Origin: Taenia hydatigena
Lineage: Eukaryota; Platyhelminthes; Cestoda; Cyclophyllidea; Taeniidae
Assembly: GCA_036345935.2 (NCBI GenBank)
Contig: JADWOT020000006.1
Coordinates: forward strand, 22,069,091 to 22,133,090
Length of the DNA stretch: 64,000 nt
Direction of reading: 5' to 3'
Positions 37,601 to 50,957 of the stretch are shown here, one piece after another. The translations under genes and the position numbers were made by a program. How positions within the stretch are numbered: position 1 is the stretch's first letter; every line of letters starts with the position of its first letter. The notes under the pieces are model-generated. The model was given only the letters and a program-made list of their open reading frames with translations, was not told the DNA's origin and did no database searches.

Positions 37601-40600
37601 TTAATACAGTTTCGTCGGTGTAGGGTTTCATTTCCATTCCTCCCCATCACTCTCCTCCATCTTAGCGCTCCTCAGCCATATCTATCCGGATTCCATCCAG
37701 TTAATAGAGAAGTGGGGTTCAACAAGCAACGTATTTTACCCCTCATAAAGTGAGAAAACGAGCTATTGGCTTGCGGTCATTCCCCGTCTAGATATGAAAT
37801 TTTCAGCATTTGCTAAAATTTGCGATTTTTGTGGGAGAGAAAATTTTAAAGGGAGCATTATTTGAGTAATTAAGGGGGCTATAACGCATCATTCAAAATG
37901 TCAACCGCTGTATTCGTTTGCTTGGGATAGACAGCAGCGTTTGATTGAGCATTGAGAAGCTCTTCCTTCCACAACAACTTTAAAATTTACACGAATTTTA
38001 TTACTGGATGTAATATTACAATTTGTTCCGAGATTTTGTCAACATTTTTGCATCTAAACTGAACGTAATAACATGTTCGCACCGTGGCATGGGTGACTCT
38101 GAAAAAAATATTCTGAAGGAAAAGAAACCTACTGTTTTCATTTATGGACACGCATTTTGAGGACTAACATTTAATCGGTTATCTTATGCACATAGTTCGA
38201 TTCTCATTTTGCCGTATTCTTAATTATCGCAGAATGTTGTTATCAACATTCGTGGATTGGTTTGGCCCTGTGACTGCATTATGGCTGGTGTTGATTTGCG
38301 GTTCGCCTAAGTCAACGTTGTGGCAAGGCTTCCCCTATCGCTATCCAAATATTTTTAGCATTCTTTGTCGGCTCTTGCCCCGCCTAGCCATTGCCAAGAT
38401 TGGAGGCGGTGTACCAAAGAAGGGTGTGTAAAATTGGTCATTAAAGAATGGGTACACTTCTTTATTTTGTGGCTAATTTAAAACAGTTCGACAGGAAATT
38501 ACTTGGATGTTTGATGCGCACCAATTTAATGACACAGCTATTTGTCATTTTCGAGCCTTCTTTGTTTACGTTCCCCAAAGTGACCTTTATATTGAGGGCA
38601 CGATGTTGGCAACCGTTTTAATGGCTCCCCAAGCCGTGGGCCTTGGGATTCAGATTGGGTGTGGGTAGAGTACTTCGTGCTAGTGACAACACGCCTATGC
38701 AAGTCTTTTGCCTACATCTGTTACCCTGTGGATGCCGGGTCAGCTGCAGAAAGGCCCTGTTGAAGCACCAATTTTCTGAGTGTAATCACAAAATAGGCTT
38801 TTTTCAGCCAAAACTAGCAAGTCCCTTGTGCAAATATTGAAAAGAAGTTCTGCTTCCTGCAGCATCCTTAAACCTCTGTGTGAGCCATGTTTGATAACAT
38901 CGTTCCACTCAAACCTGTGACCGTGTTGATTTAGGTTTTTGAGAAATTCTAATATTTTGTGGAAACCGTGGGAACACAACCAAAACACCATCGAAGGCGT
39001 CTTGGTGGAACCATATTTTCCTCGTTATTGACAATTTGGCACTCCCGAAGGAAGACACCATTTGATAGAGCATATAGCATTGGGGGCTGAAATTTACAGC
39101 GATAATTTTGCTGAATAGAAGTACCACTGATCGGTGAACATTCTTTGACCTCACTTGAACCGTAAAAAATGATGTAGCCAATGAATGCGTGTCAGAAACT
39201 GGTTGTTGTTTGTTGTACCAGAACACTGAAAAAAAGATTGTTACCATCTTTTAGTACAGTTGAATGCTGCTTACTTTTTGGACAAAGTCGTTTACTGTCA
39301 TTTCTTGGGAGAGGCGAATCAATTTTGCCTATCGTAATGTTGAAAATAGCAATCAAAAGAGAACATTGAGGAAACACTCGTGAATCGTTACATGTATTTC
39401 TTGTACAAAAAATCTATTCGTACGGAATAGGTGATCACGGTTGCCCATCAGTGCAGTGTCAGATGCAATCGGTCGCTGTTGATGGTGAAAGAGGTGACTG
39501 TACTTTAAAAAAAATAGACTCTTGACTATTAGTAGCAGTTCTAGAAATGTTTCAAAGCTACGCAGTAGCCTTTAGCGTCCCGGAACTTCCTTGAAGACGA
39601 CAGAAGGCATAACACTCCGGCGGAGCATGTACATTTGACGAGCAGTAAGACTTGGGGCTACCAGCATGGCCCGAAGGCCAGCCAACCCAGTGAAAGAACA
39701 GTGCCGGTGCACCTAAGCGGGTCTTTCACTGAAATTGCTTCGCCTCTCGTGACATCAACTTTAACTCTCACAAATTTCAATTGTGACTGCACAACTATTT
39801 TTTTTCTATTGGCAGCAAAGTGGGAATGTTGGGACGAAAATGAAGGTAATGATTCAAAACAAGCAAGCATTGGAGGCATGCTTTGCTATGGTCAAGTTTA
39901 TGCAAAATCCGAACTCACGACCCATTTTTGTCGTACTACATTTACTCCCACTTCAAAATGAAAAGGGTGTTTATATCCATAGCCTAACAATAAAAAGAAT
40001 CCGCTCATCTGTCCACATCCCGTCCTTCGGTTGGATGTTGTAGAGAGGCGGTTTAGCTTGATTCTTTTTAATACCGCATTAATTCATCCATGCTCCAAGA
40101 GAATGAACTGAGAATCCTCTGCGCAGTGAAACCCGTACTGAGTAAATTGAAGATTAGTTTCATTGTCTCATCAATGGTTTGCCTTGTTAATGACAGCGTT
40201 TGAGCACCAAGAAACAAGCACCACCCCCTGCTTTCCCTTTTCGCCTTGTCCGGTGCTGATGATCCGCTTGGATTGTGAACCAGAGTTATCCTCTTATAGC
40301 CATTCGAAGCTCCTTAGATCTATACAAAAACCGCATGTAGACTAGTCTCAGTGATACAGACTGCATGTTTTAGCATGAAGCATATTGTTTTTTGTGGGCT
40401 TTAAAGTTTGAATTGGACCTTGAGAAGTTCTTGTGTTGTCTTTTCCTTCTTAGATCACCCCATCCACCCTCCGGAGATAAAAGGGGATCCATTTGCTGTC
40501 AAGCATTGGCCGGAAGCACTGCCCGCTGTTGTCTGCTTCGATAAAGGAATTGCTAAGTTGGAACCTGTCTCGAAAGCCGGTTTTGACAAAGTTAAACTGC

Positions 40601-43600
40601 CTCAACTTCCTATTTTCACTCTGGAGGATTTTATTCGCGATGAAAAGACCATGCGGATGTTCGTAGCCAATGGACCCCTGAAATCCTTCGCGTACCGTCG
40701 CCTCTGCTTCCTCAGCTCAAAGTTTGACCTCCATGTACTCTTAAATGCAGGTGGTGAGACGTTGGAACAGAAAAATGTGCCTCATCGGGATTTCTACAAC
40801 ATTCGAAAGGTTAGTTTTTTTAAATAGGACTTCTTGGTCAAAAGGAGACTGAGACTAATTCTATTGGTGTCCAAGATTGGAGGTTTTAAAAATGCGCATT
40901 TCTTCACAATTTCAGGTGGACACACACGTGCACGCTGCATCTTGCATGAATCAAAAGCATCTCTTGCGATTCATCAAGAAGTGTATGCGTTCACGAGCGG
41001 ATGAGTTTGTGTGTTTGGATAAAAGTACGGGAGAACCGATCACTTTAAAGCAGGTAGGCGGTGAAATAAGGACATGCGATTCAATATGAATGACCCCGGT
41101 GATGATGCTTCGCGCATCCCAACTCTGATGTTAGTGACCTATCATTCCAAAGGAGCTGAATTTAAGCTTTAAAATAAAATGCTTTGTCGCGCAAACACAA
41201 TTACCGTCTTTTTGAATGTTAGCTCTATTTGAATAAATTCCGTCGACGCTAACTTTGGTTAATCATAAATTCTCTCTCGGTTTGTAAGAGAATCAAAACA
41301 CGGAATTACATTATATTCGAAGTGGAATTAAGTAAGGAAATCTTTTTTTGTCGTTGTTCCCTGATCGAATCGAATAGTCGGCATTATTATGCCCATAAAT
41401 TGTTGGCTGGCATTCAGTGGCATTTCCACTTGCTAATGTTTTAGCTTATGGAGCAATTGGGCATTTCTGCCTACGACATGAATATTGACAATCTCGACGT
41501 CCATGCGGTGAGGATATTAACCAATTATCTAAATGAGTAATAATTTTTGCCTTTTTATTGTTTCCAACAAATTTCTTAAGCTATGAGTGCTTATATCCAT
41601 TTGGCGTTAATAAATGCATTGCCCCACCAACTAATGCGCCGACCGCTCATTGGTCGTCTGATTTTGTTACTTATTTAATTATTTACACATTAATTCTTAC
41701 TTAAATCCTACAATTCAGTGTGGTTTCAACGGATTTGGGGGTTTTTGTGTATCTACTAGGATCGAAACACTTTTCATCGTTTCGACAAGTTCAACGCCAA
41801 ATACAATCCTATCGGGCAGAGTCAATTAAGAGAAATTTTTTTGAAAACCGACAACTACTGCAAGGGGGCGTTCTTCGCGCATGTTCTAAAGGTAAACTAA
41901 TTTCTAACACATTCAGAAGGCTAAGATTGGGATGTCTGTTAGAAATTCCGTTTAAATTTTTGCAAATTCAACATTGGTGTCAGGAGGAACTATTTTTCAT
42001 CATAGTTATTTACTTAGAAGATGCGCGTTTTCATACGAAAATAAGAATTTTTAATTATTTGATGTGGTCGTTCATTTTATCATGGAGGATGCATCAAACA
42101 TGGTCAAATAATAGCCTTTGCAGTGAGGCTCCAACGCCCAAGTTTTGGAACTCAAGAACTCAAATGTATTTGTAGCGTTTTGTAATTTCTCTGAAGATGA
42201 GAGAGGCCATAATACTCGAGTGGAATACATATATTCGACATAGAAAAGGAGTCGGACTACTGGCATGACCCGGAGGCCAGCCTATTCGGCAAAGGTGCAA
42301 TGCCGAAGCACCTAAGTGGCCTCCTTGCCAAAACCGAGAGTTGAACAGGCAACTAATGTGCTGCATAGCCCCTCTACTTTTTTGGGCGTCATCCCTGGCG
42401 TTCACCTTGGTTAACCTCCCACGTCAGCCATCGCACCCCAAAAGCCATCCTTGCCAGTCATCGATGACACTTGGCCGTTACTAAACTGATCATTCTCTGC
42501 AATTTTACCGGATCTAACGTTTTTTCCTACACAGAGACCAGATTCGGGTACGGAGACTGTGCTAGCCATCCTTAGTTGTGAAAACACTGACCTAACATTG
42601 GATTTCGTGTCTATTCCTTCTCGCTGCTTTGTTTCCACTTCAGAGCTGCGCATCCACATCTGTATAGATAGTAGGGAAGTGGAGTCTGTATACGGGTACG
42701 ATAGCTCTGTAACGGACGGCTACGAATGGCGTCGCTTCAGTTGTTAATAGCCTTCCTGCACACCACGAGGCTGAGATATTTGCCAAAGATGGACGTCATT
42801 TGACTCTTTCTATTGGAGGTCTTTGTCGATTTTTCCATTCGTAGCAGTGTGCCCTTCTTCCTTCTCACTAAGCAGAATAGGTCCTCTAGGGCTGGATTCA
42901 CTTTCCGCTGACGGCAGTGCAGCGCTCTGAGACTTCCCTAAGGATAGAATACATAATTCTCGGATAAATGAAAAAAATGTCGGCACATATTAGGGCCTGG
43001 TGGTTACTGACATGGTCCCAAGGCCACCCCATCTGGCACAGGTACAATGACCGAACGCCTAAATGGCCGTTTTGCCAAAACGGAACGTTAAATAAACAAC
43101 CAACATAGTGTCTTTTCCTCAAAAGTTTTAGCTACCATTAAACGTGCCCTCCATCCCCTCTCCATAAGTGGGATTTTTGGGTAGGCGTCTTCTCATATTT
43201 TCGAATAATGCTGTGGGCGTGACGTTTTTCGTTCTCAAAGCGATGTGCCATTCAGGCCAAAATTAAGGATTACTGATTTAGCCTAAGCAAAGCTTAAATT
43301 CACTGTGACCCTTGGAAGTTCTGTATGTGATACTGAATGGTGTGACCATTTCAGGAGGTGTTTTCGGACCTGGAGGAATCGAAGTACCAAAACGCAGAGC
43401 CGAGACTGTCCATCTACGGTCGCTCCCGTCACGAGTGGGATGACCTTGCTAAGTGGGCCATAGACTTCCATGTATACTCTCCCAACATTCGGTGGGTCGT
43501 ACAGGTTCCTCGACTCTACGACGTCTACAAGTCCAATAAGGCTGTCGAGACCTTTCAGGTGAGTCTGGGGTCGCTTTTGATAAGATTTCAGAATTTAAAA

Positions 43601-45400
43601 AATCAAAAATATGCTTAATTTGGTTTGCAGGATATGATGATCAACATATTCCAACCGCTATTCGAGGTGACCCTGGATCCCTCATCTCACCCCGAGTTGC
43701 ACGCCTTTCTTGAGCATGTGAGTGCCTTCGACTCCGTTGATGACGAGTCCAAAGTTGATCCCATCCACTTCGACTACGGTGTGCCAACTGCGGATCAGTG
43801 GAACAGAGCCGAAAACCCTCCCTATGCTTACTACATTTTCTATATGTACGCCAACATAGCCGTGCTCAATCAATTGAGGCAGTAAGTAATGAATTCACTT
43901 CATTCCTGTTTAAGCTCCTGGCTGATTGTCATCTACTTATAGTCCTCTTTCTCCTTTATTTTGCAACTTCATGCCTAGTGGAAGTTGTTTTTCACATGAA
44001 ATGGCATAATCGTGCCGCATGTGTAGTAGTGGTACTTATTTACTGAAAACTCTTTAAACTCCCATCTTTTTTACCTGTTTTAAGACACCGAGAGATGCAC
44101 GTTTTTGCTCTTCGACCGCATTGCGGAGAGGCGGGTAGCGTGAGCCATCTGATCTCTACATTCCTATTGGCTGAATCAATTAATCACGGTCTTCTTCTAA
44201 GAAAGGCACCTGTGCTCCAATATCTATTCTACTTGTGCCAGGTACGCTACCCTATGGACAGTAGTTTTTTAATACTTCTTTTTTTTGTGAAGACTTTGAC
44301 CAAATACGAATGATTGAGTACTTGCGAGTAAATTGAATTAGTTGACCCTCCGTACTGCAGTCATGATTAAAGCAGTTTTGAAGTTTTGCCTTGTATTTTA
44401 CACAATTTGGCCCAATGGTGGGAACGAACTGATGAAATTATAATTCTTTGTTTATCGTGAGCTCAAAAGTTATTTACAGCGTTTGGAACCGAAGATTGAT
44501 CGGTTTTTGTATTTTTATCCTCAGATTGGGCTAGCGATGTCTCCGCTAAGCAACAACTCACTCTTCTTAGAGTACCCTCGAAATCCTCTGAAGGATTTTC
44601 TGGCGCGTGGGCTCCACGTCTCCCTGTCCACGGACGATCCGTTGCAGTTTCACTTTACCAAGGAGCCCCTCATGGAGGAGTACAGCATTGCTGCGCAGGT
44701 CTGGAAACTTAGCTTTACCGACATGTGCGAATTGGCACGCAATTCCGTCCTCATCAGTGGCTTCCCAGATGTGGTTTGTTGAAATTTTTATGGACAATAT
44801 TGCATTTTCTACCTAGAATATTTTCCTTCGTTTGAGCAGAAATGCTATAGGTTGACTATCGTGATTTCTAACATGGTGCCTGCTAATTCATGGACACCCA
44901 ATCTTTATGTAGCTTTTCTCTGTTGTTTTTCTGATGTTATCTGGGGAATCTGTAAGTTGCTCTCGCAAATAGGAAGGTTAATCGTCACTTCAGTGGATCA
45001 AACCAAATTTTTACAAATCTCCCAGTTGGCTTGCCGAAAATCCTGTTACTTGTAAAGAATAAGTAGCAATCATTCTATGCTTTAGGTAAAGTCGCATTGG
45101 CTTGGGTTGAACTACTGGCAGGAGGAGGAGGGTGTGGTCAGCAACGACATCACGCGAACCAACTTGCCGAACATTCGTCTAGCCTATCGCTATGAGACGC
45201 TGACTCACGAGTTGCACCTTTTGGTCACTGCAGCTCTGGATGTCAACATCACTGGTGATGGTGGTGGCATAGGCTTCAAGAACTCAAACCTCTGTGTCTC
45301 CCCTCTCCATGCGATCCCATCTAACCTCTTTCAAATGAACCGTTTCGGTGATGGCTACAAGTGTGGAGATGGAGATGATGACGACGATGACGTTAACTAA
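31645..45400 (+). CDS. AMPD: AMP deaminase
   Basis: Converts AMP to IMP and ammonia in purine nucleotide balance; cytosolic zinc enzyme. Twelve exons join in phase: 31681-31841 (from ATG; open upstream to an AG near 31642), 32614-32932, 36100-36298, 40454-40809, 40916-41053, 41445-41507, 41760-41891, 43355-43558, 43631-43881, 44085-44241, 44525-44770 and 45086-45400. The product is about 846 aa, close to animal AMPD2/3. Zinc and catalytic residues are visible: VDTHVHA (residues 346-352), HCGEAG (620-625) and STDDP (695-699). The match runs from [14 protein letters not shown] through [48 protein letters not shown] and [12 protein letters not shown] to YRYETL. The donor after exon 11 (GAT|GTGGTT) is weak but phase and homology require it. 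The protein ends in a short poly-Asp tail ([10 protein letters not shown]). The N-terminal start is uncertain, and an upstream exon or trans-spliced leader is possible. Confidence 0.93.
34770..35285 (-). repeat. Long repeat copy, subtype B with extended flank, in AMP deaminase intron
   Basis: GAGCGTCGTCCTCGGTGCTCCCCTTGGCCAAC and the segments that follow align with the copies at 42360-42700 and, more loosely, 37330-37730. Shared tail blocks include CAGCCATATC and TAATAGAGAGGTGG. The pieces suggest a longer element of which the 150-200 bp copies are only one end. Confidence 0.5.
35430..35635 (-). repeat. Repeat copy in AMP deaminase intron
   Basis: It shares ATAGATGTCCTTTAAGATAGGTTTT with the copy at 9930-9960. 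It continues with the reversed family core (GACCTCCCTGAAGACACAAT, GGCAGAATGAGTATTTGAC, CAGTCAAAGCCC). Confidence 0.6.
37330..37730 (-). repeat. Long diverged repeat copy in AMP deaminase intron
   Basis: GCCCCGCTCTTCCCTTTCGAGCATT and the tail CTCAGCCATATCTATCCGGATTCCATCCAGTTAATAGAGAAGTGG, given here only as landmarks, match the copy at 34830-35240 in order. Confidence 0.45.
39570..39745 (-). repeat. Repeat copy in AMP deaminase intron
   Basis: It starts TTTAGCGTCCCGGAACTTCC, then GACGACAGAAGGCATAACAC, then the reversed core GGGGCTACCAGCATGGCCCGAAGGCCAGCC. This is the reverse orientation of the family. Confidence 0.65.
42171..42700 (-). repeat. Long repeat copy, subtype B with extended flank, in AMP deaminase intron
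   Basis: It begins TGTAGCGTTTTGTAATTTCT. The reversed core GGCATGACCCGGAGGCCAGCC, CCAAAACCGAGAGTTGAACA and GGGCGTCATCCCTGGCGTTC follow. The downstream half aligns with 34850-35250, including AGATAGTAGGGAAGTGGAGT near 42668. Confidence 0.6.
42910..43110 (-). repeat. Repeat copy in AMP deaminase intron
   Basis: GAGACTTCCCTAAGGATAGAATACATAATTC is followed by GGGCCTGGTGGTTACTGACATGGTCCCAAGGCC and CCAAAACGGAACGTTAAATAAACAACC, in the family's reverse order. It is a second copy about 200 bp from the end of the previous one. Confidence 0.6.
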
Positions 45401-48400
45401 TTGTCTTCGCCCTCTTACCTGCCCTTGATTCCGCATTCAACTACGTACGTACAACCTTAGACTGTATTCCACCCTTTAAGACTAATTTGCTAGGCTTTCT
45501 AAATTGGGAAGAATTTAAAGGACTGAGATATTAAAACTCTAGATTTCGTAAAGAGTTGGTTAACTGATCGATTCAATTTTTCGCATTTATCATTAACTGT
45601 GAGGTCTTTATTAATGGAATTGATTGTAATGTTGATTAAATGCTTAATTTTTGTGTCCCCCTTTATTTTACTGCCTTGAAACCCTAATTTAAAAGCAGAG
45701 GAGCATTTGTAACGATCAAATCTATGTTTCAATATGATTAATCTCGTTTTCGATGAATCAACTGGTATCTCTGGTAGGATAACGGGAGGCTTATGTGATC
45801 CACCTGTTGCTCGGATTAACAGTTATGAAATTGATTCCAAAGGTCGTGAAGGCCTCATATTTTTTGTCCTTATACGGTCCTCCAGCCCTCAGTAGTAAAT
45901 CCATCTCCATTCTAGCGTAGTTCATCACGGCTTCAAAAAGGGCTCGGGACGATAAACTGCTTACCTGACCTTGGACTACTCTTTAAGGCTTTATACCACT
46001 TTTAGGACTGTAGTCAATGATGTCGTTGCAAGTCGGTCGTTTAAAGGAGTTTGTAAGCCGTAAAGTAAAATTTTAAAAGTTTAATGATGCCTTCAGTTCT
46101 CGGTGCAAACCGACTGGATGGTTTACGGCGTGCGATAAAGAGGTGTATTGGATGTGTCACACATTAGTCCAAAGTGTATCTGCCTACTTTTGCTTTTTTA
46201 AGTTGTCATTCCCACCGGAACACCAATGCCTATTTAACCTGTTTAAGTGCTAGTTATTTGGGCTGTCATTGTGATGTGCTAGTAGAGGGGCCACTTAGAT
46301 GCTTCGCCATCGTACCATCGTCGGGGCGGCTAGCCTTTGGACCGTGGCCCTAATCTATGCCAAATACCCTAATTCTCCCCAAGTATTATGTCTATTTTTG
46401 TCCTGGTGGCCCTACGTAACTACCTTCGCAAATTGCCAAAGGGGAGTAAATTCAAAAAAGACGCCGTATTAATTAGTCAGTTGCTGTTTGTCGTTGTTTA
46501 TCAGGGTACAGGAACAATCCTAAAAACCAAAGTGGTAACAATTTTTATTATGACTTATTACTGCGAAAAGGCGTGTCCGTAAAGCTACATAGAAAAGCTC
46601 CTGGATTTGCACCGACTCCAGAATGTCGATTACCTCGTTTACACCGGCCTGTAGGGAGCAGCACTTCTGGGGCTGAGGTAAACATTTATCCGTATCTTAG
46701 TTGATGGTCTGGCTCTGTGCTAGCCACGTTTATAATCGCGACTAGGACTTTGTTTAGCTTATCGCCAAACCAAAGGTAAAGTTTACGCTGGGTTTAAGTA
46801 TACAAGGTTGCGTGAATGGCAAAACCTGGAGCCAATCACTGCCTTTGTGTCGATTGTTATGGTAATCAAGTGAGTTCGTACGTTTCCTTATCGTGGAAGT
46901 CTTACCGCCACAGAAAACCCTTTAAAATACTTTGTCCACTACCACCATCAGTGTTATAAACTGTGGTCTTTAACTTGATGGGCTTTCTAGTTTCTAGGAA
47001 TAAAACGCCTGCACTAGCGACATTCAAAGTCCGTTCTCTCTTTTCGCATGCTTGGTGCCACAAAAGCGACGACAATTATTACTTTAAGAAGCACCAGTCT
47101 TAAGCTCAAATCATATCACGGATGAATTTTATGGTTGAGGCAATGAGGTCACACAGCCTTGTAAGAGCACAACTTTCTTTCAACTAAGAAATTGACTCAT
47201 CATTGGTGCTTCTAAAGAAGAATGTTTTCTTGGTCACTTTTGAGTTGTGTCGAGCGGATAGACGACCACACGGTCTTCTGGAGACCAAGTCTTGTGTGCC
47301 TTCAAATACATCGTTTGGAGATAGTCGATGGCAAAACGTTCTGCTACCGTATCTTCTCAAAAAAGTCATGCGATCTGTTCCACAAAAAACTTTTGCAGTT
47401 GTGGAGTCGAGTTAAATCCCATCGTAAAGTCGAAACGCTTAAATCGCTAAAATCAGATTCCACTAGACTTTTATGCTGCTCAAGTTCAAAAAAATAAGAA
47501 TAAAAGAGCTCGAGGCTTAATCAGCATCGGGGACAGACTGAAGCAGATGTGTTGCGGCATTTCACAGGTCCCAAACAGGTTCCAACTAGACATCACACAA
47601 AGCTATACCGAGAACCATACACGAAGTAATTCAATCATGTGATAAGTGCAGGATCGGTTGGCATGATCTCAAAATACGGGTATAAGAGACTAGCACATGC
47701 TTATTCCAGGCGGCGAAAATCATAAAAACCGCCTAATCCGTTCTCATGACAAGCACAGGGTCGGTTGACACAACACTTCTCAAATGACAAGCTATGAAGT
47801 CAAACTAGTGGAGCGAGAAACTAGCTCATGCTCACTGCAGAAACAACAAATGGAAGTAAACCATAAAGCGCGGACTTCACACTAAGCTTCACACTGTAAC
47901 CGTTTGCCGCCACTTCTATCATGTGTTCACCCACAGATTCAATAAGAGAGCGCAAAATCAAAAAGAATTGAATTATTATTGTCGTCTGAAAAAAAAAGCT
48001 TAACAAAGACAGATAGAATTTCCGATGGATGACAGTGTTGAGATAAATTTGGAAGACATTCAGGCGATGCGAAGCTCATTTAATCATTTAATCACTACTC
48101 CTTCTAAAATGAAAAGGATACTCCAAGTGAAAGGCATATGAGGGTCCTAGAACCACAGGCTCCTCTAAACAGCGTGCGAGGCGAAGTGGTGAATAATTCG
48201 GAAAGCACTCGCTTCCGGACACAATGTTATTTTAAAAAAGGTTGAGAGTCTTAAGGTGAATCATAATAGTCAGACGCATTTCAAATAAGGAGGTATTTTA
48301 ATCCAACCAATGGAGCCTGAAGGAAATCTCGTTTGGTCTATAAGAGTACATAAGCAATAATTAGAAATGGCGGTTCAACTTATTGGTATCTAAAAGCACC

Positions 48401-48504
48401 ACAGTTTAACAATAATCGTGTGTAAAGAGAAAAAGAATACCATAATAAGTAACAAATTAAATGAGTGGTGTTACCAAAGAGGACTGGTATGAGAGGGTTC
48501 GGTT
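45401..48504. other. Intergenic, no recognised gene
   Basis: AMP deaminase and the perilipin-like gene are convergent, so their 3' untranslated regions should lie here. A diverged forward repeat copy sits at about 46285-46380 (GGCCACTTAGATGCTTCGCC). Overlapping frames at 47203-47497 (+) show no family I recognise. Two loosely similar segments of about 110-130 bp near 47640 and 47750 share GATCGGTTGGCATG/GGTCGGTTGACAC and ACTAGCACATGC/ACTAGCTCATGC. Confidence 0.4.
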
Positions 48505-50957
48505 TTACATCCTCAAGGAATCACTAACCTTCCCTGCGCTGGTTTCGGCCTCAGTTGAGGGGCCATGAAGCCACCTTTCGCGATGCTCATTCAGGTTTAG
48601 CAGGGTGCTGTGTAGCCCGTTGACTATGGCCTGCAGCTGATCAACGGCCATTTGAGTGACGTTATCAGTCTGACGGAGGGAGGGGAAAAATCCGGTCAGG
48701 TAGACGAAATCTACAATGGCTCACCTAAGCTAAACGTTTTCAAGCTAAAGTAGTTAGTTTGTGCTTTCGCCGATAGGAATCTATTCGAAAACGTCAGTGA
48801 CGGCTTTCAAACAAAGCAAGTCTTATCTTAAGCTAAGACTGAGAATATTTCAAGTGACATGAAAGTACGAAAAGCTGAGAGATTAGAGACGGGTGAGAAA
48901 AAGAAAGCAATATCCACACACAACTATGGTTAATTTTTATTTCAATAATGATAGTTACCAACCGCATCCACTGAAGACGGCACTCAGAACTGATGGGAAA
49001 CCATGAAACAAGAAAGAGGCAAGGTGAGAACGGTTTTACATTATTCAACTAAACTGTAGCTCATGGAATTTTCATGTCTAACGTAGGTGGACGCTTACCC
49101 ACATAACTAACCAAATATCACTACCTTTTTTTCGATCTCAACCACCCGCGTGGGAAGGTCTGCACTTTAGTAAAAGCTTGCACACGCAAATGTAAGGTTT
49201 TGAGACAGTGATGCGAGCTTATTTGTCACTGAATGACGTAGAGATACCCTTGCTGGGAAGTGTAAGATTGTTCGGACTGTCTACTTGGCAAAACATGATT
49301 CATGGCTGCTTGTTAAGAAAATACTGTATTACAAAGTCACTGCATCACACAAAGAAGAGTAAGACAGGTATCAACCGACACAAAGGTCAAAACAGACTAC
49401 CACCATGCTCTACTGCCTCTTGTGTCCCAATCACGCATTGCCCATATAAAAATCAGAGGGAGTTCCAACATAGACATGCAGACCTACTAATAAATATGTA
49501 TGCTGACTGATGCTCAATGTTTTAAGAAACCTTTGCGTGGAACTAAAATTTACCGAAAGGTGCGTTCATGAATCATTTGAAATTGGATCATGGAAAGAAC
49601 GTCAAGTGGCCAAGTAAACTTACCAAGAAGATGTACTAAAAAGTGACTCGCAAAAGCCCCAAGCAAACAGGCATTACAACTAATGATACCCACAATGTGT
49701 TCCCTAAATAAATAATTGAATACACACCAAAGCATGGACCGTACTTTTGTGGCTAACACGAAAAACATTCTAAACACAAAAAGTGGTCAAGAAAGAGTAT
49801 ATTGAGCATTACTAGCACAAAGAATATCAACTTCAATCCAAACCCCCTTCAGATAGCACTCAAAATGAGGTCAAAAAGTCAAAAAATATTCACGATAATG
49901 AAGGCACCCAACTAGTGTTTAGGGTTCTCGATTCGAAAAATTATTTCAACGGTATAAAATCATCCAAGTGCAAATTCGCTGAGAGAGGAATTAAATGGAC
50001 CGGAAATGCCCTATTTCAATTGAGTAGAGGGATGAACAGTCCAACAATAGGGGTAGAATGTCAGAGCATGAAGCAACATAGAGCCGTTGATAGTTTCTTG
50101 ACATGAATTATTGATTTAAGACAAAGGTCATTACTTGACGCAGTTCCTGAGTAAGGTTGTGGAGTTGAGAGACGGCGCCCGTGACGAAGGACTTGAAACG
50201 CGGGAAGGCCACCTCTGCTGCTTGCTTGTATTCAGTGGCGAGGTTGCTGATAGTAGAAAGCATGGCTTCGCGCCTCTCCTTGGAGGTAACTGTTGAAAGC
50301 GCTGCTAGCTGGTCCTGAATCCCCTTGTAGGCGTTGGAAATGGTGTTCTGCGCGGCCTGCACTTTCTCGGAGTTGACCAGGGCGCTTTGTAGGCGCATGA
50401 GACGATCATATCGCGATGCAACAGCCTTTCCTTCCTATAGGACATCGGTTCCAGTCATTAATTACGTAAGTTATTCGAATGATCCAATGCAAAACCAGCT
50501 TGAGCACTTACAATGTTAGTCTTGGTATCTGGGAGGAAATATTCGAGATAACTTTCGGCAGCAGCAAGAGCACGATCAGCAGTTGGACCCAACAGTTCTT
50601 CAGTGGGTCTTTTCACCGAAGGTATTACAGCCTCAAGACGATCCAATATTTGATGGCAGGCGATATCATCCAGCTTAGTTACAGCATCTGCAAATACAAA
50701 CGTCCGCAGAAATTAGGCAATTCTAATCGATAGGTACACTAATTCATAAATCCAAAACACAAAAACTACAGAAGGAAATTACCAGTACTTGCAAGAGCCT
50801 TCGCCTTTTCCTTAAGGGCGCTAGCTGCGCTTTCGCTAAGTTGAAAAATGCTGCGAAATCTCTCGCCACTAGAAACCCAGGTGTAAGCATCAGAGGCAGC
50901 TTTCAGTGAATCACTAATAAGTGGATAATGACACAGACGATCGGAAAAATTGGCCAT
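48505..50957 (-). CDS. Perilipin-like lipid-droplet coat protein
   Basis: Lipid-droplet surface protein of the perilipin (PAT) family, which controls lipase access to stored neutral lipid. Four exons join in phase on the minus strand: 50957 (ATG; acceptor further up at 50987)-50783, 50687-50512, 50434-50135 and 48669-48529. The PAT-like N-terminus is seen in FSDRLCHYPLISDSLKAASDAYTWV, shown in part, and in the LDRLEAVIPSVKRPTEELL segment, which matches the LDxLExxLPxLxxPTExV signature. Exon 3 (about residues 118-217) is amphipathic and helical, with VNSEKVQAAQNTISNAYKG. After exon 4 the frame either stops at TAA (48505-48507) after VSDSLRM, or splices at AAG|GTTAGT to an exon I could not find. 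The start could also lie in an upstream exon, since a good acceptor precedes LSRVLCAATGMANF. A decayed copy lies at 62.4-63.3 kb. Confidence 0.78.

Noticed and set aside
38186..38431. 81-residue frame inside an AMP deaminase intron
   Set aside because: It looks hydrophobic and continuous but has no recognisable domain or splice context, and long intron frames of this length are expected by chance.
47203..47497. Overlapping 70- and 91-residue frames
   Set aside because: No recognised family. Possibly an old mobile-element fragment, but no reverse-transcriptase or other motif is visible.
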